Shown: positions 1-6,635, counted from the first letter of the stretch. The stretch is 7,953 nt of DNA from Parcubacteria group bacterium Gr01-1014_56 (GCA_007375995.1 VMFK01000033.1:1-7953), one strand, 5' to 3'. Notes: generated by a model not told the origin, from the sequence alone. Translations and numbers: made by a program.

Positions 1-848
1 GTTTTCTGTACAAACGCCTCCCAAGCAGAAAGATTACTTGGTTTTTTGGGGAGCCCAAGCACCTCGCACAAAATATCTCCTAACCCATCCTTTTCATAAT
101 TCAGCGGCACGTCATAAATACTCTCGACGTCTGGCGCCGAGATGACACGCTCTGGGCTGACGTTGCAAAAGACAGCAATCTTTTCTTTGCGTTTTTGGTC
201 AAGCGCAACCTCCGCGCGTGCCAAGATCACGTCTGCCTGGAGCCCCGCGGAGTTGAGTTCTCTACTGGCATACTGTGTGGGTTTGGTTTTCATCTCACCG
301 ATATTGTGCGGGATCGGCAAGTACGAGAGCATTACTACCGCAACGTCGTGCGGATGTTGCTGCTTCATCATGCGCGCTGCTTCAAGGAAAATTATGTTTT
401 GATACTCACCTATCGTCCCCCCAACCTCAACAAGCGTGATATCTGCCCCTGCGTGCTTTTGTGCCGCCTCGATCCTGCGGATCACTTCAAGCGGCACATG
501 TGGCACTACCTCAACGTTTTTACCCTTGTATTCGAGCGCACGTTCGCGTCTGATAATTTCCATATAGACGCGCCCGGTGGTCATGTAGTTAACCTCGGGC
601 ATGCTTTCATCAAGAAAGCGCTCGTAGTTGCCCATGTCTTGGTCGGTCTCGTACCCGTCGTCAAGCACAAACACCTCGCCGTGCTCGGTGGGGTTCATGG
701 TACCCGCATCGACATTAATATAGGGGTCTATCTTAAGTGCCGTGACTACAAAACCTTTGCTTTTTAAAATTCTGCCAATGGCGGAGGTGGCGATGCCCTT
801 GCCTATGCCTGACATCACCCCACCAACAACAAAAATATATTTAGGCAT
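1..848 (-). CDS. pyrG: CTP synthase, N-terminal synthetase domain (3' end cut by the window)
   Basis: CTP synthase makes CTP from UTP with ATP and glutamine, the last step of de novo pyrimidine nucleotide synthesis in the cytoplasm. The 282 visible residues cover the amidoligase (synthetase) domain. They open MPKYIFVVGG and carry the P-loop GGVMSGIGKG (9-18), the block DPYINVDAGTMNPTEHGEVF (41-60), VEVGGTIG (140-147) and KTKPTQ (187-192), in the same order and spacing as E. coli PyrG. The glutaminase domain lies beyond the left edge. The ATG is 9 bases after the ftsX stop, with only a weak purine stretch (AAGAAG) as ribosome site, so it is probably the distal gene of prfB-ftsE-ftsX-pyrG. A methionine replaces the usual Val/Leu in the P-loop GGV(V/L)S; otherwise it looks normal. 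The identification is close to certain. Confidence 0.97.
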   Translation of the reverse strand, partial: MPKYIFVVGGVMSGIGKGIATSAIGRILKSKGFVVTALKIDPYINVDAGTMNPTEHGEVFVLDDGYETDQDMGNYERFLDESMPEVNYMTTGRVYMEIIRRERALEYKGKNVEVVPHVPLEVIRRIEAAQKHAGADITLVEVGGTIGEYQNIIFLEAARMMKQQHPHDVAVVMLSYLPIPHNIGEMKTKPTQYASRELNSAGLQADVILARAEVALDQKRKEKIAVFCNVSPERVISAPDVESIYDVPLNYEKDGLGDILCEVLGLPKKPSNLSAWEAFVQK

Positions 849-857
849 GCTTCTTTT

Positions 858-1790
858 TTATATTTTGAGATACCGCCTGACCGCCAAGAAGCTCGCAACG
901 GCGCCGAGTGCTACCCCCGAGCCCGTGATTACTGCAAAAAACAGCAAGAAGTGCGTAATGAAGTAAGTGAACACATTGACGCCTCCAAAAAACGACTCCG
1001 TGGAGTTCCCCAACCACCACGCGAGCGGGTATAGCAAAAGTAGTGTTATAACCGCCGCGATAAGGCCATAGAGCACACCCTCCACAACAAAGGGCGCTCG
1101 AATATAAGTTCGCCCCGCTCCTACTAAACGCATTACTTGGATCTCATCGCGCGAGGAGTAGATCGCAAGCCGGAGCGTATTAAAGGATATGGCGACCGTC
1201 ATGAGGACGAAGAACCCCACCATCACAAGCGCGATAAGCTGTGCGGTGTTGGTATATTGCGCAAGCAGGTCAATCGCGCGGCGATGTCCTTCGTCATAAT
1301 AATTTATTTTTTCGATAATTTGCGGCTCGCCCTCTCCTAGCGCCTGCTGCCCGCGCAAAAAGTTTGCAATCAGTTCATATTGCGAAATATCTTTTGCTTT
1401 TATATTGAGGACCGCGCCCAAGGGGTTCTGACCGAGCTCTTCGAGCGCTTGGAGGGTGAGCTGGTCGTTTTGGTGCCGCTCGCGAAACGCGGCGAGTGCC
1501 TCCTCACGCGAGAAGTATGCCACGCTTTCCACCTGCGGGAGAGTTATAAGTGAGTCGCGTAAGGCAAGGATATTAGCCTCGGGAGCGTCAGTAGTAAAGT
1601 ACACGTTCATGTCCGCTTTGTTGCGGAACTCCTCAAGCGTGGAGCCTAAGACCACGCCGGTAAACATAGCCAGACCTATCACAAAGAGGGTGAACACCAT
1701 CATGAGCACCGAGGCAAAAGAGACAAAGCCGTTACGCCAAAAATCTAGCAACCCCGCGCGAAATATTCTTTTTGTATCCAGCCAGTTCAT
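858..1790 (-). CDS. ftsX: Cell division ABC transporter permease FtsX
   Basis: FtsX is the membrane partner of the FtsE ATPase. FtsEX sits at the division site and passes ATP-driven conformational change across the membrane to activate peptidoglycan hydrolases. The 310 residues show the family layout: a cytoplasmic amphipathic start ([10 protein letters not shown]), TM1 about 22-49, an extracellular domain about 51-180, then TM2 about 184-206, TM3 about 235-258 and TM4 about 275-305. The conserved cytoplasmic segment [21 protein letters not shown] (from residue 204) between TM2 and TM3 is the FtsE-coupling region typical of FtsX. Length is normal for the family. The ATG lies 9 bases after the ftsE stop, and pyrG follows 9 bases after its own stop, so translation is probably coupled. 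There is no clear Shine-Dalgarno before the ATG. Confidence 0.95.
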   Translation of the reverse strand: MNWLDTKRIFRAGLLDFWRNGFVSFASVLMMVFTLFVIGLAMFTGVVLGSTLEEFRNKADMNVYFTTDAPEANILALRDSLITLPQVESVAYFSREEALAAFRERHQNDQLTLQALEELGQNPLGAVLNIKAKDISQYELIANFLRGQQALGEGEPQIIEKINYYDEGHRRAIDLLAQYTNTAQLIALVMVGFFVLMTVAISFNTLRLAIYSSRDEIQVMRLVGAGRTYIRAPFVVEGVLYGLIAAVITLLLLYPLAWWLGNSTESFFGGVNVFTYFITHFLLFFAVITGSGVALGAVASFLAVRRYLKI

Positions 1791-1799
1791 AAATACAGT

Positions 1800-2480
1800 C
1801 TACAATATGTATTTCCCCTCGCGGTCGTCGCGCACTACCTTGCCACGGTCGAGTGTCACCACGCGCTTTTTTAGGCTGTCGATAACACCCTTGTTGTGCG
1901 TGGTCAATATAACGGTAGTGCCTAAGTCGTTGATCTTTTTTAAAATTTGTACCACCTCAAAGGTGTTAACTGGGTCGAGGTTGCCGGTCGGCTCGTCAGC
2001 AACGATGACGTCGGGCTGGTTGACGATCGCGCGTGCGATAGCCACGCGCTGCTGCTCCCCGCCTGAAAGTTCGTCAGGAAAGTTGTTCATCTTCTCGCCC
2101 AAGTCAACCAGTTTAAGAACATGCGGTACGTCTGAGGCTATCTCATGCTCGGAGCGGCCCGCTGCCTCCATAGCAAATGCAACATTCTCATAAGCAGTTT
2201 TTTGTGGGAGCAGTTTAAAGTCTTGAAACACAGTCCCTATCTTGCGGCGAAGTGTGTTGATCGCATTGCGCGAGATATCGTGTACATTGACCGACTCAAA
2301 AAAGACCGAGCCCGAAGTCGGTTTTTCCTCTGCAAGGAGCATTTTTACTAGTGTTGTCTTGCCGGCGCCGCTATGGCCGACAATCGAAATAAATTCTCCC
2401 GGCTCTACCGAAAAGCTCACTTCATCGAGCGCAACGGAATCATCGGGATATATCTTAGAAACGCGATCGTAATATATCAC
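1800..2480 (-). CDS. ftsE: Cell division ATP-binding protein FtsE
   Basis: ABC ATPase of the FtsEX complex, acting on the cytoplasmic face of the membrane with FtsX. All nucleotide-binding motifs are intact in 226 residues: Walker A GHSGAGKT (35-42), Q-loop Q86 in VFQDF, signature LSGGEQQ (138-144), Walker B VIVADEP (158-164, catalytic E163), D-loop GNLD (166-169) and the switch histidine H195. The opening [18 protein letters not shown] matches FtsE starts closely. The start codon is GTG, preceded by AGAGAGG, which sits only two bases upstream; no better in-frame start is visible. ftsX follows after 9 bases and prfB ends 43 bases before. The prfB-ftsE-ftsX order is common in bacteria. The C-terminus ([10 protein letters not shown]) is short, without the extension seen in some homologues. 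Confidence 0.96.
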   Translation of the reverse strand: MIYYDRVSKIYPDDSVALDEVSFSVEPGEFISIVGHSGAGKTTLVKMLLAEEKPTSGSVFFESVNVHDISRNAINTLRRKIGTVFQDFKLLPQKTAYENVAFAMEAAGRSEHEIASDVPHVLKLVDLGEKMNNFPDELSGGEQQRVAIARAIVNQPDVIVADEPTGNLDPVNTFEVVQILKKINDLGTTVILTTHNKGVIDSLKKRVVTLDRGKVVRDDREGKYIL

Positions 2481-2523
2481 GGCCTCTCTATGATACCTGG
2501 GGCGAGGCGTATATGCAAAATTT

Positions 2524-3378
2524 TTAGAGAAAAGGCTCTATATTGCCGTCGAGTACACCCTCTGCGTCATGTACTTCAACGCCTGAGCGGTGGTCTTTTA
2601 CTAATTTATACGGATGGAGGACATAGGAGCGGATCTGGCTTCCCCACTCGATCTTGCCTGCGCCTACGAGCAGGTCAGATATTTTTTCTTTGCGCTCTGC
2701 CTCAAGCAGACGCAGGAGTTTAGCTTTAACTATTGCAAGCGCTTTTTCTTTATTTGCGCCTTGGGTGCGCTCACCGTCGACGTGTGCCGAGATGCCAGTT
2801 GGTGTGTGGACAATACGTACCGCAGTTTCGCGTTTGTTAACGTTTTGCCCACCTGGGCCTGAGGAGCGTGCGACTGTTATGTCGAGATCGTCCTCTGAAA
2901 TCTCAATGTCGGAAATTTTTTCAAGTACCGGCAGTACCTCGACAAGTACAAACGAGGTGTGGCGTTTTTGTGAGGCATTAAACGGAGAGATGCGCACAAG
3001 CCGATGGACACCGTATTCGTTTTTAAGAGTGCCATATGCTCTCTTCCCATCGATCTCTATCGAGAGGTTGCGGTAGCCGCCGTGATCGTTTTGGTTTTCG
3101 TGCAGTATTTTGTATCTCCAGCCTTGCCGCTCGATAAACTTGCGATACATCTCAAACAGCATATATGCGAAGTCTTCTGCATCGTCGCCCCCGGCCCCCG
3201 CAACAATCGAGAGTACGGCATTGCCGCTCTCATACTTGCCTCCTCCCTCCAACTCTGCCTTCAAGTCTTGCAGTTCGCGGATCAAGGCTTGTGCCTTCTC
3301 AGGTACAGACCAAAAATCGCTCGCCGTCATGGCGCCCTCGATTTCTTTTATACGCAATTCTATTTTTTCCTTTTCCAT
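2524..3378 (-). CDS. prfB: Peptide chain release factor 2 (short N-terminal domain)
   Basis: RF2 recognises UAA and UGA in the ribosomal A site and triggers peptidyl-tRNA hydrolysis. Both diagnostic motifs are present: SPF (131-133), the RF2 anticodon-like tripeptide, within [20 protein letters not shown], and the GGQ hydrolysis loop (176-178, [10 protein letters not shown]). SPF rather than PxT rules out RF1. At 284 residues it is about 80 shorter than E. coli RF2 (365). The loss is almost all in domain 1, reduced to one short helical segment (1-45) before the [17 protein letters not shown] core. No in-frame UGA or frameshift signal is seen, so the E. coli autoregulatory frameshift is absent. 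The ATG lies one base after the encoded CCA of tRNA-Thr(CGT), leaving no room for a normal ribosome site. Met17 (at 3330) is preceded by GAGGG at proper spacing and is an alternative start, but residues 1-16 align with conserved RF2 sequence. Confidence 0.95.
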   Translation of the reverse strand: MEKEKIELRIKEIEGAMTASDFWSVPEKAQALIRELQDLKAELEGGGKYESGNAVLSIVAGAGGDDAEDFAYMLFEMYRKFIERQGWRYKILHENQNDHGGYRNLSIEIDGKRAYGTLKNEYGVHRLVRISPFNASQKRHTSFVLVEVLPVLEKISDIEISEDDLDITVARSSGPGGQNVNKRETAVRIVHTPTGISAHVDGERTQGANKEKALAIVKAKLLRLLEAERKEKISDLLVGAGKIEWGSQIRSYVLHPYKLVKDHRSGVEVHDAEGVLDGNIEPFL

Positions 3379-3379
3379 C

Positions 3380-3455
3380 TGGAGCCGAGGGCGAGGATCG
3401 AACTCGCGACCTAGGGTTTACGATACCCTCGCTCTACCAACTGAGCTACCTCGGC
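3380..3455 (-). tRNA. tRNA-Thr(CGT)
   Basis: A complete cloverleaf can be drawn: acceptor GCCGAGG/CCTCGGC, D-arm GCTC-AGTTGGTA-GAGC, anticodon stem AGGGT/ACCCT with loop ATCGTAA (anticodon CGT, reads ACG), variable AGGTC, T-arm GCGAG-TTCGATC-CTCGC, discriminator T and encoded CCA, 76 nt in total. It lies one base before the prfB start codon on the same strand, so it must be cut out of the transcript that supplies prfB. Confidence 0.97.
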
Positions 3456-3465
3456 AATGGCGCCC

Positions 3466-3471
3466 ACTATA
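3466..3471 (-). promoter_or_regulatory. Possible -10 box of tRNA-Thr(CGT)-prfB transcript
   Basis: TATAGT lies 10 bases before the tRNA-Thr(CGT) 5' end, in the short gap after the HNH gene stop. A weak TTAAAA lies 16 bases upstream. The same TATAGT hexamer precedes tRNA-Thr(GGT) and tRNA-fMet. It would drive tRNA-Thr-prfB-ftsE-ftsX-pyrG. The call rests on position and hexamer match only. Confidence 0.35.
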
Positions 3472-3478
3472 TCATAAT

Positions 3479-3940
3479 TCAGCGTGTTTTTAAGTACTTT
3501 TGCGCAAGCATACGGCCTTCTTTGGCTCGATTACTCACGACGCGATTCTTCCTGCCGTTTCCCCTATTTGAACCTGCATAAGTCGGACTAAGAGAATCAC
3601 AGTTAGGACAAACTAATCTGAGATTCTTTTCTGTATTATTTCGCCAGTTGCCGTCAATATGATCGGCAACTAACGGAACTTTCCCAGTTTTTAAATTAAT
3701 TTTAGACCATCTACACAAAAAGCATCTATTTCCGAACTTTTCTCGCAGATATCGCTTAATGTGTACTGAGACTACTCCAATGCCCTGCAACCCATTAACT
3801 TTTCCTGACTTCCATTTACTAAGATAGAGTGTGTACTGATACTCGTGCTGGCACGTATTGCTACAATATTTATAACTTGGCCGGGCTGGTTCGCCACCGC
3901 ACGCAAGGCATGCCGACCTGAGTTTTCTTGGCATAGGCAT
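3479..3940 (-). CDS. HNH endonuclease-type protein with N-terminal zinc ribbon
   Basis: A 153-residue small nuclease-like protein. The N-terminus has a Cys4 ribbon (C11, C14, C26, C30). The C-terminal half is a recognisable HNH module: CFLC (73-76), ADHIDGN (92-98, with catalytic-type D93-H94), NNTEKNLRLV (101-110) and CPNC (111-114), followed by SPTYAGSNRGNGR. The usual final His of CPNCH is Asp115 here, so the classical third HNH residue is replaced. HNH proteins of this size include free-standing homing or phage-type endonucleases; the target here is unknown. It lies between two tRNA-Thr genes on the same strand and is visibly more AT-rich than prfB-pyrG, which suggests acquisition. The ATG at 3940 has AGG five bases upstream; a second ATG follows at codon 3. 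It ends in TGA. Function beyond nuclease fold is inference. Confidence 0.85.
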   Translation of the reverse strand: MPMPRKLRSACLACGGEPARPSYKYCSNTCQHEYQYTLYLSKWKSGKVNGLQGIGVVSVHIKRYLREKFGNRCFLCRWSKINLKTGKVPLVADHIDGNWRNNTEKNLRLVCPNCDSLSPTYAGSNRGNGRKNRVVSNRAKEGRMLAQKYLKTR

Positions 3941-3961
3941 ACATACCTAATCGTACCAGAA

Positions 3962-4000
3962 ATCAACGACCAATCAATGGGACGATTACTGGTCGTAGAT
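3962..4000. repeat. Imperfect inverted repeat between tRNA-Thr(GGT) and HNH gene
   Basis: ACGACCA (3966-3972) is answered by TGGTCGT (3990-3996); with gaps the arms extend to ATC at both outer edges and both inner edges. It lies 5' of the HNH gene and just 3' of tRNA-Thr(GGT). There is no T-run, so it is not a convincing terminator. It could be a protein-binding site or chance. Confidence 0.4.
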
Positions 4001-4014
4001 TAATAACTAGGAAT

Positions 4015-4090
4015 TGGAGCCGTTGGGCAGAATCGAACTGCCGACCTGCTCCTTACCATGGAGCTGCTCTACCATCTGAGCTACAACGGC
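4015..4090 (-). tRNA. tRNA-Thr(GGT)
   Basis: Full cloverleaf: acceptor GCCGTTG/CAACGGC, D-arm GCTC-AGATGGTA-GAGC, anticodon stem GCTCC/GGAGC with loop ATGGTAA (anticodon GGT, reads ACC and ACT), variable AGGTC, T-arm GGCAG-TTCGATT-CTGCC, discriminator T and encoded CCA, 76 nt. The variable and T-arm region closely resembles E. coli tRNA-Thr(GGT). It is the second threonine tRNA in the window, separated from tRNA-Thr(CGT) by the HNH gene. Confidence 0.97.
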
Positions 4091-4105
4091 TTATCGCTAC
4101 AAAGT

Positions 4106-4111
4106 ACTATA
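4106..4111 (-). promoter_or_regulatory. Possible -10 box of tRNA-Thr(GGT)
   Basis: TATAGT lies 15 bases before the tRNA 5' end in an AT-rich stretch. The only -35 candidate is a weak TTGCGT at 19-base spacing. It is supported mainly by recurrence of the same hexamer before the other tRNA genes here. Confidence 0.33.
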
Positions 4112-4156
4112 AATAAACTAAAAACGCCAAACGCAAATGCGATCCCGGATCTTACG

Positions 4157-4651
4157 CTACCCGAGGAACGCTGATTTCTTCCCGAATGGTACTCCAAGGA
4201 AAGCCGACCAAGGGTCTACTTCTACCCATTGGCCGTCAACGTTGATGCGAAGGTATTGATGAATGAAAAAATTCAATGGGACAATCCTTATTTGAATGTC
4301 TTTCTCAGTAAACCTATCACTTTTTATTAGCATCAAGCGCAAAAGGTAATTTTGGCCATTGCACGGCATGAAACCCGGCTTCAGATTCAGTGGATTTTGA
4401 AATGCTTTCCAAAAATTGGTTATCGTTTTAAATCTGCTTCCTTGGTATGTTTGAGTAACGAATCCGTAAGATTTTTTAAGGAAATCTAGATTACTTATGG
4501 ATTCGTGATCAAATTGCCGTATGCGTTGATCTAACTCAGCAGGAATGCTTGGTGGCAACAACTCTCTATTGAAACCGAGATGCGGGACGATAAGACGGGT
4601 TCCAATCCACACTATAAAGAAATATGCGAGCGCCAAATACAGTATAACCAT
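4157..4651 (-). CDS. Small membrane-anchored transglutaminase-like (Cys-His-Asp) protein
   Basis: A 164-residue protein with one N-terminal membrane segment (about 3-22, VILYLALAYFFIVWIGTRLI), most simply leaving the rest outside the cell. The C-terminal half has the order and spacing of a transglutaminase-like/papain-like core: Cys97 in FMPCNGQNYLLRLML, His131 in FFIHQYLRINVDGQWVEV, and Asp146 in VDPW, giving a Cys-His-Asp triad. It ends VPFGKKSAFLG. I recognise the pattern as common in Patescibacteria but know no experimentally assigned function; amide-bond cleavage or crosslinking on the surface is inference from the fold. It lies 29 bases after the peptidoglycan-binding surface protein on the same strand, probably in one operon. 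It is AT-richer than the housekeeping genes. No Shine-Dalgarno is visible; the ATG is chosen because it gives a clean membrane anchor. Confidence 0.75.
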   Translation of the reverse strand: MVILYLALAYFFIVWIGTRLIVPHLGFNRELLPPSIPAELDQRIRQFDHESISNLDFLKKSYGFVTQTYQGSRFKTITNFWKAFQNPLNLKPGFMPCNGQNYLLRLMLIKSDRFTEKDIQIRIVPLNFFIHQYLRINVDGQWVEVDPWSAFLGVPFGKKSAFLG

Positions 4652-4680
4652 CTATAAAGTGTAAGCGCAGTTCTTTAGGG

Positions 4681-6348
4681 TTAGAATGCTTCTTGAAGTG
4701 CGGCGCGGGTTTTGGGACCCACCACACCGTACCCTGCACCGCTCGAAGAAGAAACTACTTTGTATTTCAATTGGAATCGCTGTACTGCCTCTTTGGTCTT
4801 TTGACCGAAGTACCCAGAAACTATAGCTTCTGGATATATTTCGCTATCAGTTGCGAGTAGCTGCTGGAGCCTGGAGACATCAGAGGATTGCATCCCAAAT
4901 ATAAGGTTTACGCTAAATAAGGCGCTGGTGGGAGTAGCGGCTGGAGATGTAGTTGGCGTGAGAGCTGGAGCAGCTCCACTAAACACTTCTTGAAGTTTTG
5001 CGCGGGTTTTTGGACCAACATTGCCGTATCCCGTTGTTCCAGCTGAGGTTACCACTCCGTATTTTAGTTGGAACTGACCCACTGCTTTTTGAGTGAGGGG
5101 ACCATAGTAGCCGGAGATAGTACCCTCCGGGTATATATCTTTATCGGATGCAAGCAATGTTTGGAGACTGCGGACATCTTCCGACGACATACCAAGAGAT
5201 AAATTCTTCAAAAAGACAGCAAATGCAGCAGAAGGGGTTGTTGGGGTAGGTGTTACGATGATAGGAGAACTCACATTAGGAATACAGACTGGGCCAGAAA
5301 GTGTGTACCCAGGATTACAGCTCACAAGAATTGCTCCACCAACGCTTACGACTATTACTGAACGAGTCGCTTGAGTAGCTGCATTACCAGCACTGTCGCT
5401 CACAGTATAGGTAACCGTGTAGGTCCCCGACACAGAAGTATTGACCGGGTTTGTCGTTGTAATAGATGAAGTGAGAGTCCCCTCTCGGCTATCGCTTGCC
5501 GTGGCGCCCGCATCGCTGTAGGAGGCAAATTGATTCACGTTAGGGGAATTAGCGCCGAGGGTCGTTATACTCGGCGCGGTTGTATCCACAATGACATTGG
5601 ACCCGGTAGTGACAGCGGTCTTGGGCGAGTCGCTACCGCTGTTGCCCGCGGAGTCGGTGTAGGTGATGCTAAACGACGCCGTACCTTCGGTGTCGCCCGC
5701 AACAATGGCGTAGGTGCCCTTCCACGTAGTGCTACCGGTGATGAGCGAGAAAGTAGCGCTCTGGCTGACTATGGTGATGGTCGGTATGCGGATGTTTTCG
5801 CTTGAGGTGGCAGTAACGGTAATGGTGTCGCCGACCTTGGCAAGGGTTGTTGAACTATTATTAGAGGCAATACTTACTATGGTGAGCGTAGGCGCAACGC
5901 TGTCGAAGGTTACATTGGGCCCAGTAAGACTTGTCTGCGTGACAGTTGTAGTTGCGTTATTAATGCCGGGAGCAGAATCGCCGAAACCGATTTTAAACTG
6001 TGTGGCGCCCTGACTCCAACTGGCACTTGTGGTTGTTGAATATGACCACCAGGCACCGCTACCCGTCATTGAGGTTGTACCCATACTCCCGATATTAATG
6101 ACCGGCGTACTGGTGGCGACTGGTGTGCCGCTTAGTTGAAGACCAAACTGAACTGTGTCCCCGATTTTTGCCAGCGTAGTGGAGGCGTTTGATGAGGTTG
6201 TGGTTGCTGTTACCACGGTGAGGGCGGCGGCGGATGCATTTTGAGGAGAGAGTGCGAGCACAAACACAACAGCAACAAGTATTGTTGTAGCTATGAAAAG
6301 AAACTTTGCTGTCCCGAACCTGCCAAATGGAATAAAATTTCTTGTCAT
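4681..6348 (-). CDS. Secreted Ig-like protein with two C-terminal peptidoglycan-binding domains
   Basis: Probable cell-surface protein of 555 residues from the ATG at 6348 (565 from the ATG at 6378; numbering below uses the longer form). A signal peptide runs about 11-51 (MTRNFIPFG.., hydrophobic 26-43, then SPQNASA-A). Two Ig-like repeats follow, about 52-160 and 162-265, each containing TTLAK(I/V)GDT. A DUF5011-like Ig domain occupies about 269-345 (SYSDAGATASD ... GTYTVTYTVSDSAGNAA). A Cys354/Cys365 loop and Pro/Thr linker lead to two peptidoglycan-binding type-1 domains (388-466 and 487-565), each with (SL/RL)Q.LLA, IYPE, SGY(Y/F)G, Q(L)KY and GPKTRA. The domains fit wall anchoring with an Ig stalk; no catalytic domain is visible. 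I prefer Met11 because it gives a standard signal peptide, but neither start has a Shine-Dalgarno. The transglutaminase-like gene follows after 29 bases. Confidence 0.88.
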   Translation of the reverse strand: MTRNFIPFGRFGTAKFLFIATTILVAVVFVLALSPQNASAAALTVVTATTTSSNASTTLAKIGDTVQFGLQLSGTPVATSTPVINIGSMGTTSMTGSGAWWSYSTTTSASWSQGATQFKIGFGDSAPGINNATTTVTQTSLTGPNVTFDSVAPTLTIVSIASNNSSTTLAKVGDTITVTATSSENIRIPTITIVSQSATFSLITGSTTWKGTYAIVAGDTEGTASFSITYTDSAGNSGSDSPKTAVTTGSNVIVDTTAPSITTLGANSPNVNQFASYSDAGATASDSREGTLTSSITTTNPVNTSVSGTYTVTYTVSDSAGNAATQATRSVIVVSVGGAILVSCNPGYTLSGPVCIPNVSSPIIVTPTPTTPSAAFAVFLKNLSLGMSSEDVRSLQTLLASDKDIYPEGTISGYYGPLTQKAVGQFQLKYGVVTSAGTTGYGNVGPKTRAKLQEVFSGAAPALTPTTSPAATPTSALFSVNLIFGMQSSDVSRLQQLLATDSEIYPEAIVSGYFGQKTKEAVQRFQLKYKVVSSSSGAGYGVVGPKTRAALQEAF

Positions 6349-6383
6349 GGAAAACAAAATAGCCAGATAGTAATACATTTTTT

Positions 6384-6392
6384 AGTATACCA
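6384..6392 (-). promoter_or_regulatory. Extended -10 promoter for the surface-protein gene
   Basis: TGGTATACT is an extended -10 element (TGN plus TATACT). Transcription would start near 6377, at or beside the upstream ATG (6378), giving a leaderless mRNA for that start or a leader of about 29 bases for the ATG at 6348. No -35 match is seen. Confidence 0.45.
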
Positions 6393-6454
6393 CGCATTGA
6401 GCCGACCTTTTCCGTGTACCCCCCCTGTGTATAACAGCGAAGTATAAAACGTCT

Positions 6455-6475
6455 TTGCGCGAGAGACGGGACTTG
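6455..6475. repeat. Direct copy of tRNA-Asp 3' end (21-bp repeat, distal copy)
   Basis: These 21 bases are identical to 6636-6656, which contain the last 18 bases of tRNA-Asp and three bases beyond it. The two copies are 181 bp apart and in the same orientation. A tRNA-3'-end direct repeat is the usual footprint of site-specific integration, but the interval holds no gene. This copy also forms the 3' strands of two helices in the structured element at 6459-6602. Confidence 0.85.
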
Positions 6476-6602
6476 GCTTTCGGTTAAATTGGCTCGTCAG
6501 CCAATTTGCCTGCAGCCCCGGCTCGCGGTTTTGCAAGTGCAAAACATCGCTCGAGCCGTTCAAGTCCCTCGCAGAGTGACATTGGTCACTCTGCGCTCTC
6601 GC
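6459..6602 (-). ncRNA. Compact structured element next to tRNA-Asp, candidate non-coding RNA (or integration scar)
   Basis: On the minus strand the 144 bases fold into a closed multi-helix structure with 49 perfect Watson-Crick pairs. P1 GCGAGAG (6602-6596) with CTCTCGC (6465-6459). P2 is an 11-bp hairpin, 6595-6585 with 6580-6570, loop CAAT. P3 GGGACTTG (6568-6561) with CAAGTCCC (6475-6468). Inside P3 are P4 CGGCTCG (6558-6552) with CGAGCCG (6525-6519), capped by P4a GTTTTGC/GCAAAAC (6545-6539, 6534-6528), and P5 AAATTGGCT/AGCCAATTT (6507-6486 arms) with a GACG loop. P1, P2 and P3 meet in a three-way junction with only 'A' and 'GT' unpaired. The strand is assumed from the neighbouring tRNAs. 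It is not a tRNA (no anticodon or T-arm) and does not match tmRNA, RNase P RNA or SRP RNA as I know them. Transcription is unproven. Confidence 0.55.
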
Positions 6603-6609
6603 TTACTAC

Positions 6610-6631
6610 AAAGTCCCCTTTCGGGGACTTT
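6610..6631 (-). terminator. GAAA-tetraloop hairpin after tRNA-Asp, possible terminator
   Basis: AAAGTCCCC (6631-6623) pairs perfectly with GGGGACTTT (6618-6610) around a GAAA loop on the minus strand. It begins seven bases after the tRNA-Asp 3' end. Only three T residues end the stem and no longer U-run follows, so it is at best a weak terminator; it may instead protect or separate the tRNA and the downstream structured element. The GNRA loop favours minus-strand transcription. Confidence 0.5.
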
Positions 6632-6635
6632 TACG

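Noticed and set aside
195..767. Open frame (190 codons) on the plus strand
   Set aside because: It is antisense to the unmistakable CTP synthase frame and shows no family features.
1456..2193. Long open frame (245 codons) on the plus strand
   Set aside because: It is antisense to ftsX and ftsE, whose motifs are intact; its translation is low-complexity Ser/Thr/Arg with no recognisable domain.
2524..3378. Programmed frameshift in prfB
   Set aside because: The frame is continuous from ATG to TAA with no in-frame UGA near the start, so no frameshift is needed.
4091..4156. Rho-independent terminator after the transglutaminase-like gene
   Set aside because: Short inverted repeats (GATCC/GGATC, CGCA/TGCG) exist before a T-rich stretch, but none gives a stable stem directly followed by a T-run.
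6345..6563. Short open frame across the promoter and structured-element region
   Set aside because: It overlaps the repeat of the tRNA end and the hairpins, has no ribosome site, and its translation looks random.
6459..6602. Reading the structured element as a degenerate tRNA or tmRNA end
   Set aside because: Only the 3' acceptor and T-arm 3' strand resemble tRNA-Asp. There is no 5' T-stem strand, D-arm or anticodon arm, and the 3' strand pairs with other segments.
6459..6602. Retron msr-msd-type RNA
   Set aside because: Terminal inverted repeats and hairpins are superficially similar, but no reverse transcriptase gene lies in the window.
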